From Myxococcales bacterium (GTDB lineage Bacteria > Myxococcota_A > UBA9160 > UBA4427), in the NCBI GenBank assembly GCA_012959865.1, contig DUCH01000062.1, positions 1 through 41,649 of the forward strand: a stretch of 41,649 bases of DNA. The letters run 5' to 3'. The position numbers and the translations under genes were made by a program. Positions 1-7,893 of this stretch are shown one piece after another. Within the stretch, counting starts at the first letter, position 1, and every line of letters starts with the position of its first letter. The notes below the pieces were generated by a model, which saw nothing but the letters and a program-made list of their open reading frames with translations, was not told the origin of the DNA and ran no database searches.

Positions 1-20
1 TCGCCCAGGAATGCCCGGCG

Positions 21-422
21 ATGTTTAGCCAGGCGATTCAAGCGGCTTCCATCGCGACCAAAAGCCGTCCCCAATACCTGCTGCGCCAGCCCCTGGAAAA
101 ACGTGCTGCCGCCGTTCGACGCGCCCTGGCCCGAGTCGCCTCGGCCCCCATGGCGGAAGAGATCCTCGCCGCCTACTTCGTCGAATGCCGCAAAGAGGTC
201 TTGGTGGCTTGGCTCGACCGCGTTGGCCTCGCCCACGAAGATGGCGTCCTCAAGGACGAACACCCCAAGTGCCCGGCCAAAACGAAACTCACCCAGCACG
301 TCAAAGGTTTCCTGGCCGAAGCGAAAGATCCCGACCGAGCCCTGCTCCTGTCGGCCTTTGGCGCCCAATCGGCCATCGATTGGCCCGCCCTCGACGGCCT
401 GGTGGAGGCCGCCAAGGCCTAG
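21..422 (+). CDS. Hypothetical protein, possibly 5'-truncated
   Basis: I do not recognise a family. From the ATG at 21 it encodes 133 residues, rich in Ala, Lys and Arg, predicted soluble and mostly helical, with no signal peptide or membrane segment. The frame stays open to the left edge, so the true start may lie outside the window. An AGGA about ten bases upstream of 21 could serve as a weak ribosome-binding site. The stop at 420-422 is followed by a 78-base gap to the convergent MaoC gene. Its length and codon use resemble the neighbouring genes, so I think it is real, but no function can be offered. Confidence 0.5.
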   Translation: MFSQAIQAASIATKSRPQYLLRQPLEKRAAAVRRALARVASAPMAEEILAAYFVECRKEVLVAWLDRVGLAHEDGVLKDEHPKCPAKTKLTQHVKGFLAEAKDPDRALLLSAFGAQSAIDWPALDGLVEAAKA

Positions 423-500
423 GCCGGGCCCGGGTGCGCCGATCCCAGGTTGAGGAGCCCGGCTCCCGAACCGCCTTGGCATCGCGCGGACGCGGCCCGC

Positions 501-1355
501 TCAGTCGCGCAGGGTGATGGCCGCGTTGCTGATCAACACCTCGCCGCGCTCCTTGGACCGGGCTTCGATGATGAGCTTGTCGCCCTCGCGCCAATAGGAC
601 GTCTGATAGGTCTCACCCGGGAAGCCCACCCCCCGGAACCGCGCCTGGTAGCGCGCCACCCGGTCGGTATCGCCGCCCAGGGCGTGGTCCACCACCGCTT
701 TGCACACGATGCCGAAGGAGCAGAGGCCATGGATGATGGGCTTATCGAAGCCCGCCATCTTGGCGATTTCGGGATCGGCGTGCAGAGGATTTTTGTCACC
801 CGAGAGCCGGTAGAGCAGGGCTTGTTGGGGCAGGGTCGGGGACTCCACAACGCCATCCGCGTCGCGATCGGGCGGCGTGTTGCCCGCTTTGGGCCCGGGT
901 TCGCCCCCAAAGCCTCCCTCCCCGCGCAAGAAGAGGCTGAAACGATTGGTAAAAAGCGGTTCGCCGGCCTCATCCCGAGACTCGACTTCGAGCACACAGA
1001 GCGCGGCCTTGCCCTTGTCCCAGAGTTCGGCCACCCGGCTGCGATTGGTCACCGTTGCGGCCGTGGGAAGCGGCTTGTGGAGCGTGATGTCCTGTTCACC
1101 GTGAAGCAGCATGGCGAAGTTGAAGGAAAGCCCTTCGACGTTGCCCATGCCCCCCATGGCCCCGAAGACCGGAATCACCCCGAAGCTGGGCAATACCCGC
1201 AAGTTCTTCTCGTAGGTGTATTCGAGTTCGCGCGCATCCGTCGCCGGAACGCCGGCTCCGATACCGAGGTGGTAGAGAATGACGTCGTCCTGGGTCCAGG
1301 AGTACTGACCTTCTCCGAGTTCGGCGCCCAGGGCCTTGCTGGGATCAATGGGCAT
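501..1355 (-). CDS. MaoC-family (R)-specific enoyl-CoA hydratase 2 (MFE-2 hydratase-like)
   Basis: The 284-residue protein has the double hot-dog architecture of hydratase 2. Residues 1-150 are the degenerate substrate-binding half. Residues 175-284 are the catalytic half, with the hydratase-2 motif YRLSGDKNPLHADP (Asp187, Asn189, His192) followed by GFDKPIIHGLCSFG. The family hydrates trans-2-enoyl-CoA to (3R)-hydroxyacyl-CoA. The ATG at 1355 is preceded by GGAG in a good position. Upstream on the same strand lies an SDR resembling the dehydrogenase domain of MFE-2; together the two supply the activities of the eukaryotic fusion as separate proteins. The likely role is beta-oxidation or modification of branched or steroid-like acyl-CoAs; the substrate is unknown. 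Confidence 0.9.
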   Translation of the reverse strand: MPIDPSKALGAELGEGQYSWTQDDVILYHLGIGAGVPATDARELEYTYEKNLRVLPSFGVIPVFGAMGGMGNVEGLSFNFAMLLHGEQDITLHKPLPTAATVTNRSRVAELWDKGKAALCVLEVESRDEAGEPLFTNRFSLFLRGEGGFGGEPGPKAGNTPPDRDADGVVESPTLPQQALLYRLSGDKNPLHADPEIAKMAGFDKPIIHGLCSFGIVCKAVVDHALGGDTDRVARYQARFRGVGFPGETYQTSYWREGDKLIIEARSKERGEVLISNAAITLRD

Positions 1356-1370
1356 TCTCGTCTCCTATAT

Positions 1371-1394
1371 AACGGCTAAAAGTAACGGCTAAAA
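1371..1394. repeat. Two 11-bp direct repeats upstream of the MaoC gene
   Basis: AACGGCTAAAA occurs at 1371-1381 and again at 1384-1394, a 13-bp period. Read on the minus strand, it places two T-rich TTTTAGCCGTT units immediately before TATATAGGAG and the ATG of the hydratase. The repeat could be a tandem operator or a duplicated leader element; no function is established. Confidence 0.6.
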
Positions 1395-1528
1395 ATTGAG
1401 TTCGTGCGATCCGCCCCGGCCCAATCGCCGCGACTGGACCGCTCGAAAGCCCAAGCACGCGGACAGCGTCGGCAATCCCCGAGCGCGGGGGCCACGGCGT
1501 CCTTCGGCCTCGGCGCCTACCCCTGAAC

Positions 1529-2431
1529 TCAGTCCGACAATGCCTTCAAGATCAAGCCCATCTCATCGCCGATACTGCTGGGAATGATGTAGTCACCCGG
1601 TTCATGAATCTGGGCAAAATTGGCCTGAATGTCCTCGGCGGTCGGGGTCGCGCCCTTCTCCGTCCATCCGGGCGCCAGGCCGATGAAAATCCGCGCAAAG
1701 CGGCCGCCGCCGACCGAATACACCGCGTGGCTTTCTTCGTTGGCTTCGGAGCAGAGATAGATGACCAGCGGAGTCACATTTTCGGGTTCCAAGCGATCCG
1801 CCAAAGCACCCAGCAGTTCTTCGGTCAGGCGCGTCTTCGCAATCGGGGCGATCACGTTGGACTTGATATTGTTCTTCGCGCCTTCGACAGCCAGTACGTT
1901 CGAGAGCCCCACCAACCCCATTTTGGCGGCCCCGTAATTGCTTTGGCCAAAATTCCCGAAAACCCCCGCCGCCGAAGTGGTGTGGACGAAGCGTCCGTAA
2001 TTTCGCTCCTTCATGGCGCGGAAGGCGGGTTGAGAAACGTAGAAAGCGCCCTTGAGATGGACGTCGATAACGATCTCAAGCTCTTCGGGCGAGAGTTTGA
2101 CAAAGGACTTGTCGCGCAGGATACCCGCATTGTTGACCACGATGTCCACCTGGCCAAAATTGTCCAGTGCGGTCTGCACGATGGCCTCGCCCCCTTCGGG
2201 CGTCGACACGGAATCGTAATTGGCTACCGCTGTGCCGCCGGCTTCCTCGATTTCCTTGACCACCTGGTCCGCCATGCTGCTGCTGCCGCCGGTGCCATCG
2301 GAGGCGCCCCCGAGATCATTGACCACCACCTTGGCGCCTCGGCGGGCAAACTCGACCGCATAGGTGCGCCCAAGGCCGCCGCCAGCGCCAGTTACCACCG
2401 CCACGCGATCGTCGAATTGAATGTCGCTCAT
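1529..2431 (-). CDS. Short-chain dehydrogenase/reductase, MFE-2 (3R)-hydroxyacyl-CoA dehydrogenase-like
   Basis: This is a 300-residue classical-type SDR. It shows the cofactor motif TGAGGGLG (residues 14-21), VVNDLGG after beta-2 (typical of the MFE-2/17-beta-HSD4 group), NNAG (100-103) and the triad Ser153, Tyr166 and Lys170 in SNYGAAK. These proteins oxidise (3R)-hydroxyacyl-CoA with NAD(P). The C-terminal extension past residue 250 resembles the linker region of MFE-2. A GGGGAG ribosome-binding site precedes the ATG at 2431. It lies 173 bp upstream of the hydratase-2 gene on the same strand, so the pair probably forms a two-protein (R)-specific beta-oxidation module. Confidence 0.9.
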   Translation of the reverse strand: MSDIQFDDRVAVVTGAGGGLGRTYAVEFARRGAKVVVNDLGGASDGTGGSSSMADQVVKEIEEAGGTAVANYDSVSTPEGGEAIVQTALDNFGQVDIVVNNAGILRDKSFVKLSPEELEIVIDVHLKGAFYVSQPAFRAMKERNYGRFVHTTSAAGVFGNFGQSNYGAAKMGLVGLSNVLAVEGAKNNIKSNVIAPIAKTRLTEELLGALADRLEPENVTPLVIYLCSEANEESHAVYSVGGGRFARIFIGLAPGWTEKGATPTAEDIQANFAQIHEPGDYIIPSSIGDEMGLILKALSD

Positions 2432-2718
2432 GGTCTTTTTCTCCCCTTAGGCCGCCCAGGGCGGGGTCTACGATTCCACTGAATCCGAAACCCTAGCCCG
2501 AATCCAAGGGCACTGCCGTCGGCCGAAACCCCTTCGAAAGGCAAGCAGAAGCCTGTAGAAGCCGAAACGGCCGATGCGCTCCAGACCAAAAAGTACGAGC
2601 GGTTTTGCCTGAGGTCCGACGCCATGACCGCTGAAACTGGCAACCCTCCGTTTTCAGAAAGGCCTGTTTTCGCCGGGCCGGATCGTGTACGACTCGCGCT
2701 TGTCACGGGAATGGCCCC

Positions 2719-3735
2719 GTGCCGGAGATCAAACGTCTGGCCCACCCGCAGATCCACGACCTCAGTCTCGACTTCGAAGCGCGCATGACGGACTCGCCCC
2801 TGGCCTCGTTGGTTCGTGGGGCGCCGACGACCCTTCAGGTCAATCTCACCAAACGGTGCAACCTGGCCTGCCATCACTGCCACGTGGAGTCGGGACCCAA
2901 GCGAACCGAGCAGCTCTCCCGGGCGGGCTGCCAACGGATCCTGGACCTCCTCGCCCTCAATCCGCAGGTAGAGACTCTGGACCTCACCGGGGGGGCGCCG
3001 GAACTCCACGAGGGCTTTCGCGACATGGTGCGCGGCGCCCGCAGCCTGGGGCGGCGCGTGATCGATCGCTGCAACCTTACGGTCCTCTTCGAGCCCGGAC
3101 AGGAGCAGACTGCCGAGTTTCTGGCCAAGCACGGCGTGGAAATCGTCGCGTCCCTTCCGTGCTACCGCCGGGAGAACGTCGAGCAACAACGCGGCCGTGG
3201 CGTATTTCCCCTTAGCATCGAGGCACTCCAGGCCCTCAACACCCTGGGGTATGGGGGCGGCGACCCGGAGCACACCCTGAATCTCGTCTACAACCCGGTG
3301 GGCGCCGTCCTTCCCCCGGAACAAGTGGAACTCGAAGCCGAGTACCGCCAACGGCTGAATGACGACTTCGGCATTCGTTTCGACCGACTGCTGACCCTGA
3401 CCAACATGCCCATCAAGCGATTCGCCCGAAGCCTGGAACGCCGGGGCGAGTTGCGCGCGTACATGTCCCTGCTGGTCACCCACTTCAACCCGGCGACCCT
3501 ACCCGGCCTCATGTGCCGCAGCCTGATCAGCGTCGACCACTGCGGCAATTTATTCGACTGCGATTTCAATCAGGCGTTGGGTTTACCCGTACCCGGCCCG
3601 GCCCTGGATATTTGGAGCGTCGACGATTTGACCCATTTCGAGGGTCGACGGATCCAAACCGCGCCCCATTGTTTCGGTTGCACGGCGGGCTCGGGCTCGG
3701 GTTGCAGCGGTGCCCTGATCCAGAGCAGTGGGTGA
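2719..3735 (+). CDS. arsS: ArsS-like radical SAM protein (arsenosugar biosynthesis family)
   Basis: This 338-residue radical SAM enzyme starts at GTG 2719. The 4Fe-4S motif CNLACHHC (Cys47, Cys51, Cys54) is followed by the family hallmarks LDLTGGAPELH, IDRCNLTVLFEPGQE, NVEQQRGRGVF, LNLVYNPVGA, TNMPIKRFA and the Cys-rich C-terminus (LFDCDFNQ, HCFGCTAGSGSGCSG). Characterised ArsS enzymes use SAM and trivalent dimethylated arsenic to make a dimethylarsinoyl-deoxyadenosine precursor of arsenosugars. No arsM methyltransferase is visible in the window, so the arsenic role is inferred from family membership only. It heads a tight plus-strand operon with a TVP38 protein, a flavin disulfide reductase and a sulfotransferase. 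The 287-bp gap upstream separates it from the divergent SDR gene. Confidence 0.88.
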   Translation: MPEIKRLAHPQIHDLSLDFEARMTDSPLASLVRGAPTTLQVNLTKRCNLACHHCHVESGPKRTEQLSRAGCQRILDLLALNPQVETLDLTGGAPELHEGFRDMVRGARSLGRRVIDRCNLTVLFEPGQEQTAEFLAKHGVEIVASLPCYRRENVEQQRGRGVFPLSIEALQALNTLGYGGGDPEHTLNLVYNPVGAVLPPEQVELEAEYRQRLNDDFGIRFDRLLTLTNMPIKRFARSLERRGELRAYMSLLVTHFNPATLPGLMCRSLISVDHCGNLFDCDFNQALGLPVPGPALDIWSVDDLTHFEGRRIQTAPHCFGCTAGSGSGCSGALIQSSG

Positions 3736-3760
3736 GCAAACTCGGTACCATTCGTCCCCG

Positions 3761-4534
3761 ATGACCTCTCTTCAACAATCCAATCCGCCGGGGTCATCCC
3801 CGAGCAAACCACCCCAACGCCCATTCCTCCGGCTTCGAGGGATTTTGATGGGCTTGGCGGCCGCAGTCGCGCTCTTCTGGGTCGCCCGAATGGGTGGCGA
3901 CTCCATTCCCGCCGCAGTGAACTGGCTGGAGAGCCTCGGCGACTGGGGACCTTTGTTCTTCATCGGCCTCTACGCGCTGGCCACTGTGCTCTTCATCCCC
4001 GGCTCGATTCTCACCCTGGCCGGAGGCGCCCTCTTCGGCCTGGCGAGCGGCGTCGTCTACGTCTTCGTCGCGGCCCTCCTGGGCTCCTCCCTGGCATTCC
4101 TGATCGCCCGCTACGGGGCGCGGGCATGGATCGAGGAAAGACTCGGTTCGAGCCCACGCTTCGATGCGCTGGATCGCGCTATCGGCCGGGAGGGGCTCAA
4201 GATAACCTTCCTACTGCGCCTCTCCCCGGCCTTCCCTTTCAGTTTCCTCAATTATGCCCTGGGGCTCACTCGAGTCAGCCTGCGCGACTACCTGATCGCG
4301 TCCCTGGGCATGCTTCCCGCAACGTTTCTCTACGTCTACTCGGGCCATGTCATCGGCGACGTCGCCCGCTTGGCGGGCGGAGCGAACCCGGAGCGCGGCG
4401 TGGGCGATTTTCTCGTGCTGGCCCTGGGCCTCGGCGCCACCATTGCGGTCACCGCCGTCGTGACGCGGACCGCGCGCCGGGCGCTCGCGGAAGCCACCGA
4501 ACTTCACACGCTGACCGACCGGGAGTCGCAATAG
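3761..4534 (+). CDS. TVP38/TMEM64 (DedA-superfamily) membrane protein
   Basis: This polytopic inner-membrane protein has about five or six hydrophobic segments and the VTT/SNARE-associated domain. Visible hallmarks are LFIPGSILTLAGGALFG, the re-entrant-type motif FLLRLSPAFPFSFLNYALG, and SLRDYLIASLGMLPATFLYV. Members of this superfamily act as lipid scramblases or transporters. Genes of this type often sit beside mercuric-reductase-like flavoproteins, as here. I place the start at ATG 3761 (257 residues); an in-frame GTG at 3728 would overlap the ArsS stop by 8 bases and give 268 residues. Neither has a strong ribosome-binding site. Translational coupling to the upstream gene is likely. Confidence 0.88.
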   Translation: MTSLQQSNPPGSSPSKPPQRPFLRLRGILMGLAAAVALFWVARMGGDSIPAAVNWLESLGDWGPLFFIGLYALATVLFIPGSILTLAGGALFGLASGVVYVFVAALLGSSLAFLIARYGARAWIEERLGSSPRFDALDRAIGREGLKITFLLRLSPAFPFSFLNYALGLTRVSLRDYLIASLGMLPATFLYVYSGHVIGDVARLAGGANPERGVGDFLVLALGLGATIAVTAVVTRTARRALAEATELHTLTDRESQ

Positions 4535-4538
4535 AGTC

Positions 4539-6059
4539 ATGCTGCGCGAAAACGATTCCGACCAACGGCTTCTCGACCTCGTCCGTCCCTCGGGATGGCG
4601 CAATCCCGTGCCCGCCGGCCGATACAACCTGGTGGTGATCGGGGCCGGCACCGCAGGACTCGTGACCGCCGCCGGGGCCGCCGGTCTCGGCGCCCGAGTC
4701 GCGCTCATTGAGCGGGCCGAACTCGGAGGCGACTGCCTGAACGTCGGCTGCGTCCCCTCCAAGAGTCTGCTGCGAAGCGCGCATGCCCGGGCGGAGATTC
4801 GCGAAGCCGAGCCGCTCGGCATCCGCATGGAAGGCGAAGCCTCCGTTGATTTCCGCGCGGTGATGGAGCGAATGCGCGCCGTACGCGCCCGCATCGCGCC
4901 CAACGACTCGGCCGCACGATTCAGCGAAGAACTCGGCGTCGATGTCTTTTTCGGCGAGGGGCGCTTCGTGGGTCGGCGCCACGTCGAGGTGGCGGGGCAA
5001 CGGCTCGCTTTCCGCAAGGCCGTCATCGCCACCGGCGCCCGGGCCGCTGTGCCCCCCATCCCCGGCCTGAAGGAGGCGGGCTACCTCACTAACGAAAACG
5101 TCTTCGACTTGGAGTCGCTGCCGAATCGATTACTGGTCCTCGGCGGAGGGCCCCTGGGATGCGAGCTTGCCCAAGCCTTCGGACGCATGGGTGCCCGAGT
5201 TACCCTAGTCGAGTTGGCCGAACAGTTTCTCGCGCGTGAAGATCCCGAAGCAGCAGCGCTCCTCCTCGATCAGCTGGGCCGGGACGGCGTCGATGTCCGA
5301 CTGGCGACGTCGCTTGTGCGCGTCGAAGGAACTCCCGGCGAAGTCAAAACAGCCACACTCGGAAAATCCGGCCGCGAGGAAGCGCTCGCCTGCGATCAAA
5401 TCCTGGTGGCCGTCGGTCGCACGCCCAACCTTGAAGGCCTCGGACTTGAGGCCGCGGGCGTCCGTTCTCATCCCAGAACGGGCATCGAGATCGACGACTA
5501 CTTTCGAACCCACAATCCGCACGTCTACGCCGCGGGCGATGTTTGCATGGAACTCAAGTTCACTCACGCGGCCGACTTCGCGGCCCGAGCGGTGATCCAG
5601 AATGCCCTCTTCGCGGTCGGCCCCTTGGGTCGCAAAAAACTCAGCGCCTTGACGATTCCGTGGTGCACCTATACCGATCCCGAGATTGCCCATCTTGGGC
5701 TGAGCGAAGCCGAGGCCAGCGCAAAGGGAACTCCGGTGGAAGCGTTCGTCCGACCCTTCAGCGAGGTCGACCGCGCCATCGCCGATGGCCGGGACCGGGG
5801 CTTCGTGAAAATTCTCGTCAAGCCGGGCAGCGACCGCATTCTGGGGGCCACGGTGGTGGGCTACGGGGCCAGCGACCTGATTGGTGAGATCGGTGTCGCC
5901 CGGGCGGCGGGCCTCGGACTCGGTGCCCTGGCCGGGGTCATCCATCCGTACCCCACGCGTTCGGAAGCGATTCGCCAGCTGGGAGACGCCTTCAATCGCA
6001 CCCGGGTAACCCCCACTGTCAAGCGGATCCTGGCGGGCTACTTGGCCTGGCAACGCTAG
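4539..6059 (+). CDS. FAD-dependent pyridine nucleotide-disulfide oxidoreductase (mercuric reductase/Lpd-like)
   Basis: The 506-residue class I flavin disulfide reductase has an FAD Rossmann motif VVIGAGTAGLV, redox cysteines Cys66 and Cys71 in GGDCLNVGCVPSK, an NAD(P) motif LVLGGGPLGCELAQAFG, the second FAD motif VYAAGDV, and a C-terminal dimerisation domain with HPYPTRSEA. It lacks the N-terminal HMA domain and the C-terminal vicinal cysteines of true MerA, so mercury reduction cannot be assumed. About 30 residues precede the Rossmann fold. The ATG lies 4 bases after the TVP38 stop. In this operon it could supply electrons to a low-molecular-weight disulfide or keep a thiol or metalloid reduced, which is inference. 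Lipoamide dehydrogenase is less likely because no E2 or lipoyl genes are nearby. Confidence 0.88.
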   Translation: MLRENDSDQRLLDLVRPSGWRNPVPAGRYNLVVIGAGTAGLVTAAGAAGLGARVALIERAELGGDCLNVGCVPSKSLLRSAHARAEIREAEPLGIRMEGEASVDFRAVMERMRAVRARIAPNDSAARFSEELGVDVFFGEGRFVGRRHVEVAGQRLAFRKAVIATGARAAVPPIPGLKEAGYLTNENVFDLESLPNRLLVLGGGPLGCELAQAFGRMGARVTLVELAEQFLAREDPEAAALLLDQLGRDGVDVRLATSLVRVEGTPGEVKTATLGKSGREEALACDQILVAVGRTPNLEGLGLEAAGVRSHPRTGIEIDDYFRTHNPHVYAAGDVCMELKFTHAADFAARAVIQNALFAVGPLGRKKLSALTIPWCTYTDPEIAHLGLSEAEASAKGTPVEAFVRPFSEVDRAIADGRDRGFVKILVKPGSDRILGATVVGYGASDLIGEIGVARAAGLGLGALAGVIHPYPTRSEAIRQLGDAFNRTRVTPTVKRILAGYLAWQR

Positions 6060-6062
6060 AGA

Positions 6063-6623
6063 ATGCCGAAACCCGTCACCGTGGTGAGCGGCATTCCGCG
6101 CTCGGGTACATCATTGATGATGAACATTCTGCAAGCGGCCGGGCTGCCGATCCTCAGCGATGGGAAGCGCGAACCCGACGCTTCGAATCCCCGGGGCTAC
6201 TTCGAACTCGATGCCGTCAAGCGAAGCCGGCGAGATACGGGCTGGTTGACGGCTGCACCCGGTGGCGCGGTCAAGATCATCCACTCACTGCTCGATTGTC
6301 TCCCCGATGACTACACGTACCGCGTGATCCTCATGCGACGGCCCATTGCGGCGGTGGTGGCCTCCCAGAACCGGATGCTCGACCTGCAGGGAAAGCACCA
6401 ACCCGGGCTCGGGGACGAGCGCCTGAAGGCGATCCTGCTGTCGCAACTGGAAGAGAGTAGAAAACTGCTTGCCGCCAAGCCGTGCTTCGACTGGATCGAA
6501 ATCGATTACCCCAGCCTGATCGACCAACCGCAGCCCGCCCTGGAAGCCCTGGGCGATTTTCTCGGGTTGTCCCTTCAGATCGAGAAGTTGATCGGGTGCA
6601 TCGATCCAACACTCCAGCATTGA
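6063..6623 (+). CDS. Small sulfotransferase-family protein
   Basis: This is a 186-residue P-loop protein. The N-terminal VVSGIPRSGTSLMMNIL matches the 5'-phosphosulfate-binding loop of PAPS-dependent sulfotransferases. A second conserved segment, VILMRRPIAAVVASQNRML, corresponds to the strand and helix carrying the 3'-phosphate-binding Arg/Ser region. It is short for the family (usually 250 or more residues) but ends cleanly, so it may be a minimal member rather than a truncated one. The start codon lies 3 bases after the flavoprotein stop, so co-transcription is near certain. The acceptor substrate is unknown; it could be a lipid, a sugar or a metalloid-sugar product of the upstream genes (speculative). 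Confidence 0.75.
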   Translation: MPKPVTVVSGIPRSGTSLMMNILQAAGLPILSDGKREPDASNPRGYFELDAVKRSRRDTGWLTAAPGGAVKIIHSLLDCLPDDYTYRVILMRRPIAAVVASQNRMLDLQGKHQPGLGDERLKAILLSQLEESRKLLAAKPCFDWIEIDYPSLIDQPQPALEALGDFLGLSLQIEKLIGCIDPTLQH

Positions 6624-6687
6624 GCCCATCGTTTCTGGCAAACCATGGCGAGTCTCGATCCCACAGGAAGAAAAGCGAAAGGAAAAA

Positions 6688-7137
6688 ATGAATCGCACCC
6701 ATTTCGTTGCGCGAGGCCCGAGGAATTCCTCCATCCGGCTCATTGTATTGTTCGCCGGGGGCCTCACCCTGGCATTTGCTTCACTCGGGGGATGCACCTC
6801 TGCGGAGAACTCCGGAGTTCGATCCGTTCCCCAAGAAGAAATCGTGCACGGGCTCAGCCTTGGGAGAACGCCGATTCTACTCGATGTTCGCAGCCGGGAA
6901 GAGTTCGCCGGGGGGCATCTTCCGGGCGCCGTCCTGATACCCGTCGATGAACTTCCCGGGCGCTTGGAGGAACTCCGTCAGCTCGGCGCGGAACGCGAGA
7001 TCGTGGTGTACTGCGAAAGCGGACGGCGCGCGCTCCGAGCCGCCGAGGCCTTGGTCTCCGAAGGCTTCGGCCGGGTTGGGCACCTCGAAGGGGACATGTC
7101 GGGCTGGCGGACGAGCGGTCTGCCCGTCAAGCGATAA
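6688..7137 (+). CDS. Rhodanese-domain lipoprotein
   Basis: The 149-residue protein has a type II signal sequence (hydrophobic stretch, then LGGC with lipid-acceptor Cys36), so it is probably anchored on the periplasmic side of a membrane. Residues 48-145 form a single rhodanese domain with the entry motif LLDVRSREEFAGGHLPGA and the active loop YCESGRRA, with catalytic Cys109 in a six-residue sulfurtransferase-type loop. The start has a good AAAGGA ribosome-binding site. It follows the sulfotransferase by 64 bases and is probably in the same transcript. The likely role is transfer or sensing of sulfane sulfur at the envelope. The loop is not the CX5R type of rhodanese-fold arsenate reductases. 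Confidence 0.87.
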   Translation: MNRTHFVARGPRNSSIRLIVLFAGGLTLAFASLGGCTSAENSGVRSVPQEEIVHGLSLGRTPILLDVRSREEFAGGHLPGAVLIPVDELPGRLEELRQLGAEREIVVYCESGRRALRAAEALVSEGFGRVGHLEGDMSGWRTSGLPVKR

Positions 7138-7323
7138 ACCACCCGGTCCGCCCGCCAGCGCGTCCATCCACCCTTCCCGCAGTCCATTTCCCGCTTCGCT
7201 CGCTCGCTTGCTCGTCGGGGAACCAACTGGCCACCGCCGTAGAAATTGGCGATGGTTCCTCCCTCCTCCAATTCCCCACGCTGACCCCAGCGCGCCATCA
7301 AAGCCTTCGGAGATCAGAAGTCC

Positions 7324-7875
7324 ATGCCGAGCCTCCTTCGCTTCCTCGGAATCCCTCGACAATCGGGTTCGGACCCCAGCAACCAGGCCGACGAAGCCCT
7401 GCACCCCATCGCGTCCGCCCTTGATGCTCTCGACCCCGATCGGGCTCGCTTCTTCGCGGCCTTCGCCTACGTGCTGGCGCGAGTTGCGGGAGCCGATCTC
7501 CAGATGGATCGTTCCGAAACCGATTCCATGGCCGAGACCCTCGCCAAGTTGACGGGCATCCCCGAGGACGAGGCGCGCCTGGTGGTGGAAATAGCGTGTT
7601 CCCGGATGGACGATCTCGAGGCTACCCACAATTACCTGGTGACTCGCGAGTTCGGGCGCCTGAGCGATACCCCGGAGAAAATCCAACTCCTCGAATGTCT
7701 CTACGCCGTGGCTGCGGCCGACGGCGTCATCAGCGGAGACGAGACCAACGAAGTGGCGAGCATCGCCGAAGAGATCGGACTCACCCGCGCCGATGCGACT
7801 GCCTTGCGGTCGCGCTTCCGCGACAAGTTGGCAGAATTTCAGAAGCTTAAGAGCGAGGGCAAGGGCAAGAACTAA
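7324..7875 (+). CDS. TerB-domain (tellurite-resistance-like) protein
   Basis: This is a 183-residue acidic helical protein. Residues 38-165 carry a TerB/DjlA-like domain with two acidic half-repeats: FAYVLARVAGADLQMDRSE, and LLECLYAVAAADGVISGDE followed by EVASIAEEIGL. The DxxxxxxE positions match the metal-coordinating pattern of TerB proteins. There is no signal peptide, so it is probably cytosolic. A 186-bp gap separates it from the rhodanese gene, so it may belong to the same transcription unit or start its own. Such stand-alone proteins are common and rarely linked experimentally to tellurite. Its stop lies only 18 bases from the stop of the convergent ATPase gene. Confidence 0.8.
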   Translation: MPSLLRFLGIPRQSGSDPSNQADEALHPIASALDALDPDRARFFAAFAYVLARVAGADLQMDRSETDSMAETLAKLTGIPEDEARLVVEIACSRMDDLEATHNYLVTREFGRLSDTPEKIQLLECLYAVAAADGVISGDETNEVASIAEEIGLTRADATALRSRFRDKLAEFQKLKSEGKGKN

Positions 7876-7893
7876 GGGCGGCGCTGCGAGCCC

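Noticed and set aside
450-1379. 309-codon plus-strand frame opposite the MaoC hydratase
   Set aside because: The minus strand shows the full hydratase-2 motif and a good ribosome-binding site; the antisense frame is low-complexity.
2428-3483. 351-codon minus-strand frame opposite the ArsS-like gene
   Set aside because: The plus strand carries a full-length family match with the radical SAM motif; the antisense frame is a mirror effect of third-position GC.
6688-7137. Rhodanese protein as an Acr2-type arsenate reductase
   Set aside because: The loop after Cys109 is the six-residue sulfurtransferase type, not the longer HCX5R phosphatase/arsenate-reductase loop.
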